A stretch of 64,000 nucleotides of DNA from assembly GCF_015561195.1 (NCBI RefSeq), contig NZ_JADMSU010000003.1, positions 61,367 through 125,366 on the forward strand. The letters run 5' to 3'. Shown here in pieces: positions 42,352-51,366 of this stretch (positions are counted from its first letter, which is position 1; each line of letters opens with the position of its first letter). The notes beneath the pieces were generated by a model that saw nothing but the letters and a program-made list of their open reading frames with translations, ran no database searches and was not told the origin of the DNA. A program made the position numbers and the translations under genes. The stretch comes from Collinsella aerofaciens. GTDB lineage: Bacteria > Actinomycetota > Coriobacteriia > Coriobacteriales > Coriobacteriaceae.

Positions 42352-43219
42352 ACGCCTCCCTCACCTTTCCGTGCACATGTCTGATAACCGCGGCAACGTC
42401 ATCGGCCGAGGCAGTTCCGTTATTAACGATAAAATTAGCGTGAACGGGCGAAACTTCCGCGCCGCCAATCGAAAAACCCTTTAATCCACAATCCTCGATA
42501 AGCTTGCCCACACTCGCATCGGGCGGATTGCGAAAGACCGACCCGCAGGATGCGCGTCCCATGGGCTGCGTACGCTTGCGCCTCGTCAGGTACCGCTCCA
42601 TGCGCTCGCGAATGTCGGCCTTGGGCGCCGGTTTAAGCTTGAGCACGCACTCGAGGATGATCTCATTGCGGGGAAGGCTACATTCGCGGTAGCCCCAAGT
42701 GATCTCGGACCCCGCATAATGCTTGATACCGGATGCCGGGTCAAACGTTACGACATCCTCAACCAGCGAGCCAATCCACTCGGTCCGTGTGCCGGCATTC
42801 ATAGATATCGCACCGCCGACCGAACCAGGAATGCCAACGGCAAACTCAAGGCCCGAGAGGCTACGCGACAGGGCATCGTTGACCAGGCGCGCAAACATCA
42901 CGCCCGCACCGACCGTCAGCGTACAACCGTCATCGGCAACAACCGTGCGCTGAAACTCACGTCCGAGCGAAATGACGGCACCGCGATAACCGCCATCGGC
43001 AACCAGCAGATTGGAGCCCTTGCCGATGATGACCCACGGCACCTGCTCGCGATCGAGCACCGCCACGGCGCGGCGGAGGGCATGATAGCTATGGCACGTC
43101 ACAAAGAGGTCGGCCTTGCCGCCGATACGATAGCTCGTATGACGCGCAAGGCGCTCGTCCTCGATCACATCCGTGTCGATCATGCCCGAGAGCGCCATGA
43201 CGGCGTTAAACAGACCCAT
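42308..43219 (-). CDS. murB: UDP-N-acetylenolpyruvoylglucosamine reductase
   Basis: 303-residue FAD enzyme making UDP-MurNAc. Type II MurB features: HTSYRIGGKADL, the FAD-binding GKGSNLLVAD, GLEFAVGIPGSVGGAISMNAG and the catalytic Ser in RASCGSVFRNP; the C-terminal Glu lies in REAYGIELRPEVKF. Start ATG at 43219 has only a weak site and lies 5 bases after the murC stop, implying coupling; downstream ATGs (residues 8 and 13) are possible. Confidence 0.94.
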   Translation of the reverse strand: MGLFNAVMALSGMIDTDVIEDERLARHTSYRIGGKADLFVTCHSYHALRRAVAVLDREQVPWVIIGKGSNLLVADGGYRGAVISLGREFQRTVVADDGCTLTVGAGVMFARLVNDALSRSLSGLEFAVGIPGSVGGAISMNAGTRTEWIGSLVEDVVTFDPASGIKHYAGSEITWGYRECSLPRNEIILECVLKLKPAPKADIRERMERYLTRRKRTQPMGRASCGSVFRNPPDASVGKLIEDCGLKGFSIGGAEVSPVHANFIVNNGTASADDVAAVIRHVHGKVREAYGIELRPEVKFLGF

Positions 43220-43224
43220 TAGTC

Positions 43225-44643
43225 TTAAGCGTCTTTCTTGGCAGTCAGATACTCGATAAATTCGGGACCGACGGTCGTAACGTCACCGGCACCCATGGTG
43301 AGCAGCAGGTCGCCCTCGCCCACCATCTGCTCGAGCTCCCGATTGAGCTCAAGACGGCTGGAGCAGTACACGACCTCCTTGCCAGGATGCTTGGCGCGCA
43401 CAGTATCGGCGAGCATCTTAGAGGTGACACCCGGAATGGGCATCTCGCCAGCCGAGAACACATCAATCAGCAGCAGCTTATCGGCATTGGCAAATGCATC
43501 GGCAAAGTCGTCGCACAGGGCCTGCAGGCGCGAATAGCGGTGCGGCTGGAACACGACGTCGACGTGCTTGTAGCCCAGCGACGAAGCGGCAGCAAGCGTC
43601 GCCTTGATCTCGGTGGGGTGATGGCCGTAATCATCGACCACGGTGATGCCATCGATATCGCCCACGTGGGTAAAGCGACGGCGGACGCCCTCAAAGCTCG
43701 AGAGCGCCTTGGCGGCGGCGTCGATGTCAAGGCCCAAGACATGGGCGACGGTGAGCACCGCCGTGGCGTTGAGCATGTTGTGGCGACCGGGGTTGCTCTT
43801 GATCTCCACAGCGTGCTCAGTGCCGTCCTCAAAGCGAACGATAAAGTCACTCTGGATGCCCTTGACATCCGGGTGCACGCAGACGATGTCGTTGCTCTCG
43901 GCAAAGCCGTAGGAAAGCACGTGACGGCCCGTCGACTTGGCGAGCTCGACCAGATGCGGGTCCTCGCCGCAGACGATGACGGTGCCGTCCTCGCCCACCA
44001 GGCTCATGAATTTGGCGAAAGTTGCCTCGATCTCCTCGATACCCGAGTAGTGATCGAGATGGTCGGCCTCGACGTTGGTCACAATGACCACGTTGGGGTT
44101 CAGGAACAGGAAGGAGCTGTCGGACTCGTCGGCCTCGGCGACAAAGTAGTCGCCCGAGCCGTTCTTGCCGTTCGTGTCATAGCCCTCGACGATGCCGCCG
44201 ATCAAGAAGCTCGGATCCAGACCCATGCGGTCGAGCATGGTGGCGCACATCGAAGACGTGGTGGTCTTGCCATGCGTGCCGGCAACAGCGACGGTAGTGT
44301 AGCCGTGGCCCAAAGCAGAGAGCATCTTGGCACGGGGCCACACGGGAATGCCCAGCTCGCGAGCGCGCACGAGCTCAGGGTTGGACTCCGGAATAGCGGT
44401 GGAGACAACAACCACGTCGGGCTTGACCTCGTCGATCGTGGCGGCCTCATGGCCCACGTACACCTTCACACCAGCGCGGGTAAGCTGGCGGATATAACGT
44501 GACATCTTAAGGTCGGAACCGGTAACGGCATAACCGCGCTCGTGCAGAACGAGAGCGATGCCGCTCATGCCGGCGCCGCCGATACCGATAAAGTGGGCGC
44601 TCTTAAACTCGGGCGCGGAGGTTGCAGTCTGGGAATCAGCCAT
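43225..44643 (-). CDS. murC: UDP-MurNAc--L-alanine ligase
   Basis: 472-residue Mur ligase adding L-Ala to UDP-MurNAc. N-terminal FIGIGGAGMSGIALVL, the P-loop AGTHGKTTTS, EADESDSSF and VDDYGHHPTEI are diagnostic of MurC. Start ATG at 44643 has AAGGAG 11 bases upstream, rather long, but no better start exists. Part of the dcw cluster between murG and murB, with 97 bases before it. Confidence 0.96.
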   Translation of the reverse strand: MADSQTATSAPEFKSAHFIGIGGAGMSGIALVLHERGYAVTGSDLKMSRYIRQLTRAGVKVYVGHEAATIDEVKPDVVVVSTAIPESNPELVRARELGIPVWPRAKMLSALGHGYTTVAVAGTHGKTTTSSMCATMLDRMGLDPSFLIGGIVEGYDTNGKNGSGDYFVAEADESDSSFLFLNPNVVIVTNVEADHLDHYSGIEEIEATFAKFMSLVGEDGTVIVCGEDPHLVELAKSTGRHVLSYGFAESNDIVCVHPDVKGIQSDFIVRFEDGTEHAVEIKSNPGRHNMLNATAVLTVAHVLGLDIDAAAKALSSFEGVRRRFTHVGDIDGITVVDDYGHHPTEIKATLAAASSLGYKHVDVVFQPHRYSRLQALCDDFADAFANADKLLLIDVFSAGEMPIPGVTSKMLADTVRAKHPGKEVVYCSSRLELNRELEQMVGEGDLLLTMGAGDVTTVGPEFIEYLTAKKDA

Positions 44644-44740
44644 GTGCTCGTGTACTCCTTGCGTAAACACTGCCTGTAACCCGTTAACTGTACCGCACCT
44701 ACCGCATCAGCGCGAGGGCGACCGACGATATCCCGTCTAA

Positions 44741-45856
44741 CTAACGCAAACCCTCTACCGCATCGGCCAGAAGAGCGGCGGCCCTATCCTGAGCCAGACC
44801 ACGCGCCGCCTGACGCATGGCGTCGCGCGCCGCCGCGTCATCGACCAGGTGCAGCAGCTCATCGGCAAAGGCAGAACCGTCGATATCGGCATCGGCGCAG
44901 AGCACGCCGGCCCCGGCGTCGACCAGATAACGGGCATTGGTGGTTTGATGGTCGGCCGTCGCATGCGGATACGGCACGAGCACCGAGGGCACGGCGAGCG
45001 CAGCGATCTCGGCCACGCTCGATGCGCCCGAACGCGAGAGCACCAAATCGGCAGCAGCCAGCATATCGCCCATATTGTCGATGTAAGGCTGGACGCGATA
45101 ACGTTTCGCCTCCTCGGGCGTCAGCGCCAAAGCGCACTCGGTGTCCTCAAAGCCATCGGCACCCGTCGAATGCAACACATAGAGGTTCTTGCGCGAAAGC
45201 AGCTCGTTTTTGAGCGAAACCACGCGCTCGTTGAGGTGCTGGGCGCCAAGTGAACCGCCAAAGACGAGCAGCAGCGTAGCGTCCTCGGGAACGCCAAGTG
45301 CCTTGCGGCCGCGAGCGTGATCGCCCTCGATCACCGAGCGACGAACAGGGTTGCCCGTCATGAGCACATGGTCAGGGTCACCTTCGCGCTCAAAGACCGA
45401 GCGCGCTGCCGGCACCGAGATGCACACGCGGGCGGCATGGGAGTTCATCATCTTGTTGGCCAGGCCCGGAACAGAGTTCTGCTCATGCAGCAGATACGGA
45501 ACGCCCGCGCCCTTGCACCACCCCAGCAGCGGAACCTCGACATAGGCACCAAAACCGATGGCGGCATCGGGCTTGCCGACCTTTGAGAAATGACTGGCGA
45601 GCGCACGCTTGGCCTTGTTGACACGCCACAGCGAGGTCAGCGCCGTCCAAGGACGGGAGCGGTCGAAGCCCGTGACCGTAATGGGCACAAAATCAAACCC
45701 AGCCTCGGGGACCAGACGACCCTCGAGCTTGCGCGACTGGCCCACGAACACAACGTGGTGGCCACGGTCACGCAGCTCTTCGGCCAGGGCGAGCGCGGGG
45801 TTAATGTGTCCTGCCGTGCCGCCGGCTGCAATAGCAACGGTCATTTTATCGGTCAT
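44741..45856 (-). CDS. murG: MurG glycosyltransferase (lipid II synthase)
   Basis: 371-residue GT28 enzyme that adds GlcNAc to lipid I at the inner membrane face. Glycine-rich loop AAGGTAGHINPALALA, HEQNSVPGLANK, GGSLGAQHLN and SRSGASSVAEIAAL are present. Start ATG at 45856 has GAAGGGA 5 bases upstream and overlaps ftsW by 11 bases. Confidence 0.96.
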   Translation of the reverse strand: MTDKMTVAIAAGGTAGHINPALALAEELRDRGHHVVFVGQSRKLEGRLVPEAGFDFVPITVTGFDRSRPWTALTSLWRVNKAKRALASHFSKVGKPDAAIGFGAYVEVPLLGWCKGAGVPYLLHEQNSVPGLANKMMNSHAARVCISVPAARSVFEREGDPDHVLMTGNPVRRSVIEGDHARGRKALGVPEDATLLLVFGGSLGAQHLNERVVSLKNELLSRKNLYVLHSTGADGFEDTECALALTPEEAKRYRVQPYIDNMGDMLAAADLVLSRSGASSVAEIAALAVPSVLVPYPHATADHQTTNARYLVDAGAGVLCADADIDGSAFADELLHLVDDAAARDAMRQAARGLAQDRAAALLADAVEGLR

Positions 45857-47366
45857 GGTAGTCCCTTCGTACGCGCGGTCCCTGGTCGTCGGTGCGCAGA
45901 CGCGCCGACGGGTCCGAGTTCAAATCGATTCGATTATATCCGCCGCCCGCGTTGCGAGGGCTGGGGCGCTGAGGACGACCTTGCGGAGTCGTCCGCGGAC
46001 GTGGACGAGCTGCCGGCTCGGATGCAGAACCATCCAGAACGGTAAAGCCGCTACGCGAAGGTCGTTCACCGCGCACATGGGCTACGCCGGCGGTGCTCTC
46101 GTCCATAACGGCAAAGCTCTCACGGCGGCGGTCATACTCATCGCGGCGGGCGCTCTCGTACGAAACGCGCAGGATCAACCCGGCAAGCATGAGCGACACA
46201 ATAATCGACGAACCGCCGTAGCTAATAAACGGCAACGGTTTACCCGTCATGGGAAACACGTTGAGGATGCCCAGCGCATTGATCAAAAACTGCACCGCGA
46301 GAATGACCGCGGAGCCAGACGCCATGAGCGCGCCCCGACGATCGGTCGCCTGCTCGGCAATGCGAAACGCCGAGTAGATCAGCATCGCAAACACCAAGAA
46401 GAACAGCACGGTTCCGACAAAACCGACTTCCTCGCCAATGATGGCCAGGATGTAGTCATTGTGCGCCTCGGGCAGATACGAGTACTTCATGGTTGAGTTG
46501 CCGATGCCACGGCCGAACAGACCGCCCGAGGCAAAGGCCATGATGGCAAGCGTGGCCTGATAGCCGTCACCATACTCGTCGGCCCAAGGGTTCAACGCAA
46601 CCTGAATACGCACCATACGGTACGGCTCTGCAACAAGCGCAATCACGATCACGAGAATGCCGAAGATTATCACGCCGATGATAAATTTGGGGTCGAGACC
46701 CGCAAACAACGCCATGCACATGAGGGTCAACAGGATGATCAGAACGGTACCGAAATCGGGCTGGATAAAGATCAGAAAGAGTGAAATGCCCAGGTAGATG
46801 CCCATCTTGCGAAGGAATTCGTTGATGTTGCCACCGGGCGAAAAGAAGCGGTCGAGCATGATGGCCGAATACGCAATGGCAAATGGCTTTAAAAACTCGG
46901 AAGGCTGGAACTGAATGCCGGCGATGTTGAGCCAGCGCGTGGCGCCACGGCTGCCGCTGCCCACCAAGAACACCAGCAGAAGCAAGAACATCATGCCGAT
47001 AAGGAAGATCCTAAGCACATCCTCCCCAAACCAGCTGTCCGGCAAAACGCGCACGATGGCAATCAGCGCCAGAACACCAACCACGGCAAACGCGGCCTGT
47101 CGACCCAGGAAAAACGTCGCCGAGCCATTCTCGTGCAGCGCCTCGACCGAAGACGCCGAGTACACCATCAGCAGACCAAAGCACACCAAAGTAAACAGGC
47201 AAGCCATGAATATCAAACGGGGGCGCATGATGCGGGCGGGAACGCCGGCAATATAGCGTTCGCTAAACGACTGCCCGCCGCGACCGGAACGCGGTGTGCT
47301 GCGCCGCGAGGAAGCACGGTCCGAGTCGGGCCTCCTCATACCTTGTCGGGGGCTCTCCTCTCTCAC
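45846..47366 (-). CDS. ftsW: FtsW, SEDS peptidoglycan polymerase of division
   Basis: 506 residues: an Arg/Ser-rich head (about 45), ten membrane helices with SEDS signatures such as GSRGATRWL, FQPSEFLKPF, QPDFGTVLI, EAHNDYILAIIGEEVGF and TGKPLPFISYGGSS, and a cytoplasmic tail of about 100 residues rich in Arg/Pro. It polymerises glycan strands with FtsI. Start GTG at 47366 is taken: AGGGG 6 bases upstream, inside the murD stop; an ATG at 47339 is the alternative. Confidence 0.93.
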   Translation of the reverse strand: MREESPRQGMRRPDSDRASSRRSTPRSGRGGQSFSERYIAGVPARIMRPRLIFMACLFTLVCFGLLMVYSASSVEALHENGSATFFLGRQAAFAVVGVLALIAIVRVLPDSWFGEDVLRIFLIGMMFLLLLVFLVGSGSRGATRWLNIAGIQFQPSEFLKPFAIAYSAIMLDRFFSPGGNINEFLRKMGIYLGISLFLIFIQPDFGTVLIILLTLMCMALFAGLDPKFIIGVIIFGILVIVIALVAEPYRMVRIQVALNPWADEYGDGYQATLAIMAFASGGLFGRGIGNSTMKYSYLPEAHNDYILAIIGEEVGFVGTVLFFLVFAMLIYSAFRIAEQATDRRGALMASGSAVILAVQFLINALGILNVFPMTGKPLPFISYGGSSIIVSLMLAGLILRVSYESARRDEYDRRRESFAVMDESTAGVAHVRGERPSRSGFTVLDGSASEPAARPRPRTTPQGRPQRPSPRNAGGGYNRIDLNSDPSARLRTDDQGPRVRRDYHDR

Positions 47367-47375
47367 CGGCAACCC

Positions 47376-48782
47376 CTATTCCATTTGCGATTTCGCTGCA
47401 GCGGCAAGCTGAGCCACATAGTCCTTAAACACGCGTCCGCGCTCCTCATAGCCCGAGAACTCATCGAACGAAGAGCAGGCAGGAGAAAGTAAGATCACGT
47501 CGCCACGGCTCGACAGCGAACGGGCAACGTCCACGGCATCGCGTAGGTCATCCGCCTGGGCGATATCCACATCGCCATCGACATCGGCCTCGTCCATAGC
47601 GGCGGTGAAGCGCTCGCGCGCATCGCCAAAGCAGACGACCGAGCGCACGTTATCCATGACAACGCGCGCGAAGTCCGTGAGCGGCGTGCCCTTATCGTGG
47701 CCGCCGAGCAGCAAGATCACGTCGTCATCGGGAAATGCCGTCAGTGCCTTCTCGACCGCGTCGGTGTTGGTCGCCTTGGAATCGTTGACGTAGCGCACTC
47801 CGTCAATCTCGCCGCACGGCTCCACGCGGTGCTCGAGCGGCTGGAACGAGGCCAGACCGCGGCGGACACCATCGACATCGGCACCGACTGCCAGGGCAAC
47901 CGTGGCAGCGCACAGGGCATTGATAACATTGTGATGGCCCGAGATCTTGAGCTCGGATGTAGCGATGAGCGGGGTCTCGACGCCCTTCAGGCGCACGATC
48001 ATCTTGCCATCGCGCACAAAGGCGACATCCTCACCCTTTGGCTCGTCAAAGGCAACCTTGCAGATGCGACGACCCGGCGTGTAGATGTACTCATCAAACT
48101 CGTGAATGCCGGCGTCTTCGACGTCGACAACCACCAGATCGTCATCGACCATATTGTCAAACAGTTTGATCTTGGCAAGCGCATAGTTCTTATGGCTCTT
48201 ATGCCAGCCCAAGTGGTCGGGAGTGATGTTGAGCAGCACAGCCACACGAGGGTGGAGCTCGGTGGTCGTAGCAATCTGATAGCTCGAGAGCTCAGCCACA
48301 AACCACTCGTTGTGGGCTCGGCCGTCAATCTCGTTGACCGGCGGCTCGCCGATGTTGCCGACAGCTACGCTGGCCTCGCCGGCAGCCTTGAGCAGATAAT
48401 CAGTCAGCGACGTGGTGGTCGTCTTGCCGTTGGTGCCCGTGATGGCAATCCAGTTATCGGGCGACAGACGATAGGCAAACTCTGGCTCACCCATAATCTG
48501 AGCGGCATGTTCGCGTCCGGCCTTAAAGAAGCCCGAGAACTCCGAGATGCCCGGGCACGTCACGCATACGTCATAGGCGCCCTCGACCTGTTCGGTCCCA
48601 TAGACAAACGACGCACCAGCAGCCTCGAGCGCACGCGTGGCGTCATTGGGCTCAGAGGTGCCGCCGCCATACACGGTAACGGCGCTTACGCGCTCGGGAT
48701 GTGCCAGCGCCCAGCGGGCGACATCGAGACCGGATTTGCCCTGACCCAAAACGAGCAGGCTAAAGACATCAGCAAGAGGCAT
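47376..48782 (-). CDS. murD: UDP-MurNAc-L-Ala--D-Glu ligase
   Basis: 468-residue Mur ligase adding D-Glu. N-terminal Rossmann LVLGQGKSGLDVARW, P-loop TGTNGKTTTTS, LSSYQIATT, NITPDHLGWH and YVNDSKATNTDAVEKAL are MurD markers. Start ATG at 48782 has a weak GGGATAG site. It lies 9 bases after mraY. Confidence 0.95.
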   Translation of the reverse strand: MPLADVFSLLVLGQGKSGLDVARWALAHPERVSAVTVYGGGTSEPNDATRALEAAGASFVYGTEQVEGAYDVCVTCPGISEFSGFFKAGREHAAQIMGEPEFAYRLSPDNWIAITGTNGKTTTTSLTDYLLKAAGEASVAVGNIGEPPVNEIDGRAHNEWFVAELSSYQIATTTELHPRVAVLLNITPDHLGWHKSHKNYALAKIKLFDNMVDDDLVVVDVEDAGIHEFDEYIYTPGRRICKVAFDEPKGEDVAFVRDGKMIVRLKGVETPLIATSELKISGHHNVINALCAATVALAVGADVDGVRRGLASFQPLEHRVEPCGEIDGVRYVNDSKATNTDAVEKALTAFPDDDVILLLGGHDKGTPLTDFARVVMDNVRSVVCFGDARERFTAAMDEADVDGDVDIAQADDLRDAVDVARSLSSRGDVILLSPACSSFDEFSGYEERGRVFKDYVAQLAAAAKSQME

Positions 48783-48791
48783 GAAAGACCA

Positions 48792-49811
48792 CTATCCCAA
48801 CTGGAAGAACAGAGCAAGGCCAACGGCACCAAATGCCGCAGCGATAATCCAAAAACGGATGACGACCTTGGTCTCGGCCCAACCCTTCTTTTCGAAATGA
48901 TGATGGATGGGCGCCATAAGGAAGACGCGCTTGTGCGTAAAGTGGAAGTAGACAACCTGAATCATGACCGACAGAGTCTCAACGATAAACAGGCCGCCGA
49001 TGATGAGGGAGACGACCTCGGTGTTAGTCATGATGGACGTACAGGCAAACGCGGCGCCCAGAGCAAGCGAGCCGGTATCACCCATAAAGATGCTCGCCGG
49101 ATAGCAGTTGAACCACAGAAAGCCCAAGCAGGCACCGGCACACGCGGTGCAGAAGATGGACAGGTTCACGTCTCCATGCAAAAACGCCATGGCAGCCATG
49201 GCGAGCATGGCGATCATGGAGGTGCCGCCAGCAAGACCGTCAAGGCCATCGGTCAGGTTCACGGCATTAGAAAGACCGGCAATCATCAGCCAGCAAAAGA
49301 CAATATAGAGCCACGGGAACGAATAGCCGCAGATGGTGGTCGAAAGCACGCCAAGGTCGATCGTCAACCCACCGGGAAAACGAATCTCGGGGGCGACACC
49401 GCACCAGTTGACGGCAAGTACCGTAAAGGTGACACAGATAATGGTTAGGCCGATCATCTTGGCATGGGGCGTCAGACCGAGCGAGCGCCCATGCGTAACG
49501 GAGGTCAGGTCGTCGATCAGGCCCAGCACGCCGGTCGCCAGCGTGGCGAGCAGCACGAGTACGAGCTCGGTGGTGAGCTTGCCCATCAGCAGGCAGGTCA
49601 GCGAGATCGCGACGAGGATGACAACGCCACCCATGGTGGGCGTTCCCTGCTTAACCAAATGACGCTTGGGGCCGTCGGCACGAACCTGCTGGCCGATACC
49701 CTCGACCTTGAGCAGCTTGATCCACCACGGCATGAGCAGCAGCGCAATGGCTGCGGCGATGCCAAGCCCCAAAAAAGCCTGATACGTTGGATACGAGGGA
49801 TTGCCGAACAT
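48792..49811 (-). CDS. mraY: Phospho-MurNAc-pentapeptide transferase
   Basis: 339-residue, ten-helix enzyme making lipid I. Motifs KQGTPTMGG, LIDDLTSVTHGRSLGLTP, NAVNLTDGLDGLAGG, FMGDTGSLALG and APIHHHFEKKGW match MraY. It starts 3 bases after the murF stop without its own ribosome site, so translation is coupled. Confidence 0.96.
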   Translation of the reverse strand: MFGNPSYPTYQAFLGLGIAAAIALLLMPWWIKLLKVEGIGQQVRADGPKRHLVKQGTPTMGGVVILVAISLTCLLMGKLTTELVLVLLATLATGVLGLIDDLTSVTHGRSLGLTPHAKMIGLTIICVTFTVLAVNWCGVAPEIRFPGGLTIDLGVLSTTICGYSFPWLYIVFCWLMIAGLSNAVNLTDGLDGLAGGTSMIAMLAMAAMAFLHGDVNLSIFCTACAGACLGFLWFNCYPASIFMGDTGSLALGAAFACTSIMTNTEVVSLIIGGLFIVETLSVMIQVVYFHFTHKRVFLMAPIHHHFEKKGWAETKVVIRFWIIAAAFGAVGLALFFQLG

Positions 49812-49814
49812 GGG

Positions 49815-51239
49815 CTAGCACACACCTTCCACAAAGCGGTCGAGCTCAACAAAGCGGGAACCCTTGACCAGTACAACATCATGTTTTTCAAGCGCGCCGC
49901 CCATGCGGTCGAGCACCTGCTGATAATCGGAGAACACCTGGATGCGGTCCTCGTCCATGCCCATCATGCGTGCGGCATCGGCCATAAGCTGGGCCAGCTC
50001 ACCGCCCACGCACGCCAGCATGTCGAGCTTCTTGGCGGCGGCATAGGCGCCCACGAGCTCATGCATGCGAGGAGCCTCATCGCCCATCTCGCCCATCTCG
50101 CCCAGGATCGCCAAGCGAGACCCCGTGCACGAAAGCGAGCACAGCAGATCGAGGCCAGCAGCCATGGATTCGGCACTGGCGTTATAGGAGTCATCGATGA
50201 CGCGTGCACCGCTCTTGGCGCGCTTGATCTCCTGGCGGTGTCCGGTGATCGTGAGACCCCTAAAGGCAGCATCGATCTGCTCGGGCGTCACGCCCAGGCG
50301 ATAGGCAACCGCGGCGGCCTTAACGGCATTAGGAACGGACTGCACGCCGGGGATGGCAAGCATGGTATCGATCGTCTCACCCTGGCCAAAATCGAGCGTA
50401 AAGACCGGACGGCCCTCGTCATCAACGCGAATGTCGCGGGCACGGACCTCATCATCGTCCGAGACGCCGGCCAGCATCACGTCGATACCAGCAGGCTGGG
50501 CGAACGTATCGCGAATGAACGGCGTAAAGTCGTCCTCGCCGCCCAAAACCAGCAGCGGCAAATTGTCGCCGGCGGCGCACATGCCCTGTACGATCTCGGC
50601 CTTAGCGCGGGCGATGTTCTCGCGGCTGCCCAAAATGCCGATATGAGAGGTGCCGATCTTGCTCACGATGGCAAGGTTGGGATTGGCAGACAGAGACAGG
50701 CGCTCGATCTCGTGGAAATGGTTCATGCCCATCTCGAGCACCAGGACCTCGGTATCGGCCGGAGCGGAAAGCACCGTGAGCGGCATGCCGATCAGGTTAT
50801 TGAAATTGCCCTTGGTGGCCCAGACACGATAGCGCTTGGAGAGCACAGCGGCGAGAACGTCCTTGGTCGTCGTCTTGCCGATGGAACCGGTAATGCCAAC
50901 GACCAGGCAGCCAAGCTCCAGGCGATACGCGTGCGCCAAACGCAGCAGAAACTCCTCGGGATCATCGGTCAGCAAGATGGCACAGCCCTTGTCCTGCGCC
51001 AGCGAGACCAGCTCGGCCTCGGGCTCACGCGTCATCACGACGGCGCCGGCACCCGACTGGACGGCACGGGAAGCAAAATCATTGCCGTCGACGTTCTCAC
51101 CGGGAAAGGCGACGAAAATCGTCCCTTCCTCGACCTGGCGCGAGTCGATAACGCACCCGCGGCATACCCGATCGACTTCTCCCGTCACGGTTCGGGCCCC
51201 TGTTGCGGCCGCGAGGTTGTTGACGGCGATCTCTATCAT
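49815..51239 (-). CDS. murF: UDP-MurNAc-tripeptide--D-Ala-D-Ala ligase
   Basis: 474-residue Mur ligase completing the pentapeptide. N-terminal domain with DSRQVEEGTIFVAFPG, P-loop TGSIGKTTTKD, ATKGNFNNLIGMPL, MGMNHFHEIERL and DDSYNASAESM. Start ATG at 51239 has AGGGGAG 5 bases upstream. murE, which usually lies before it, is absent; ftsI is directly upstream after a 127-base gap with no gene. Confidence 0.95.
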   Translation of the reverse strand: MIEIAVNNLAAATGARTVTGEVDRVCRGCVIDSRQVEEGTIFVAFPGENVDGNDFASRAVQSGAGAVVMTREPEAELVSLAQDKGCAILLTDDPEEFLLRLAHAYRLELGCLVVGITGSIGKTTTKDVLAAVLSKRYRVWATKGNFNNLIGMPLTVLSAPADTEVLVLEMGMNHFHEIERLSLSANPNLAIVSKIGTSHIGILGSRENIARAKAEIVQGMCAAGDNLPLLVLGGEDDFTPFIRDTFAQPAGIDVMLAGVSDDDEVRARDIRVDDEGRPVFTLDFGQGETIDTMLAIPGVQSVPNAVKAAAVAYRLGVTPEQIDAAFRGLTITGHRQEIKRAKSGARVIDDSYNASAESMAAGLDLLCSLSCTGSRLAILGEMGEMGDEAPRMHELVGAYAAAKKLDMLACVGGELAQLMADAARMMGMDEDRIQVFSDYQQVLDRMGGALEKHDVVLVKGSRFVELDRFVEGVC

Positions 51240-51366
51240 TGCAGCTCCCCTGTAAACCTAATAATGCTATCGGCGTATTGTATCCCAGCGCCGCGCATGC
51301 GTGGTGCAGGGCATGTGAACACCCCTCATATGGGACAACAAACCACGCCCCAAAGATTGTAACCCC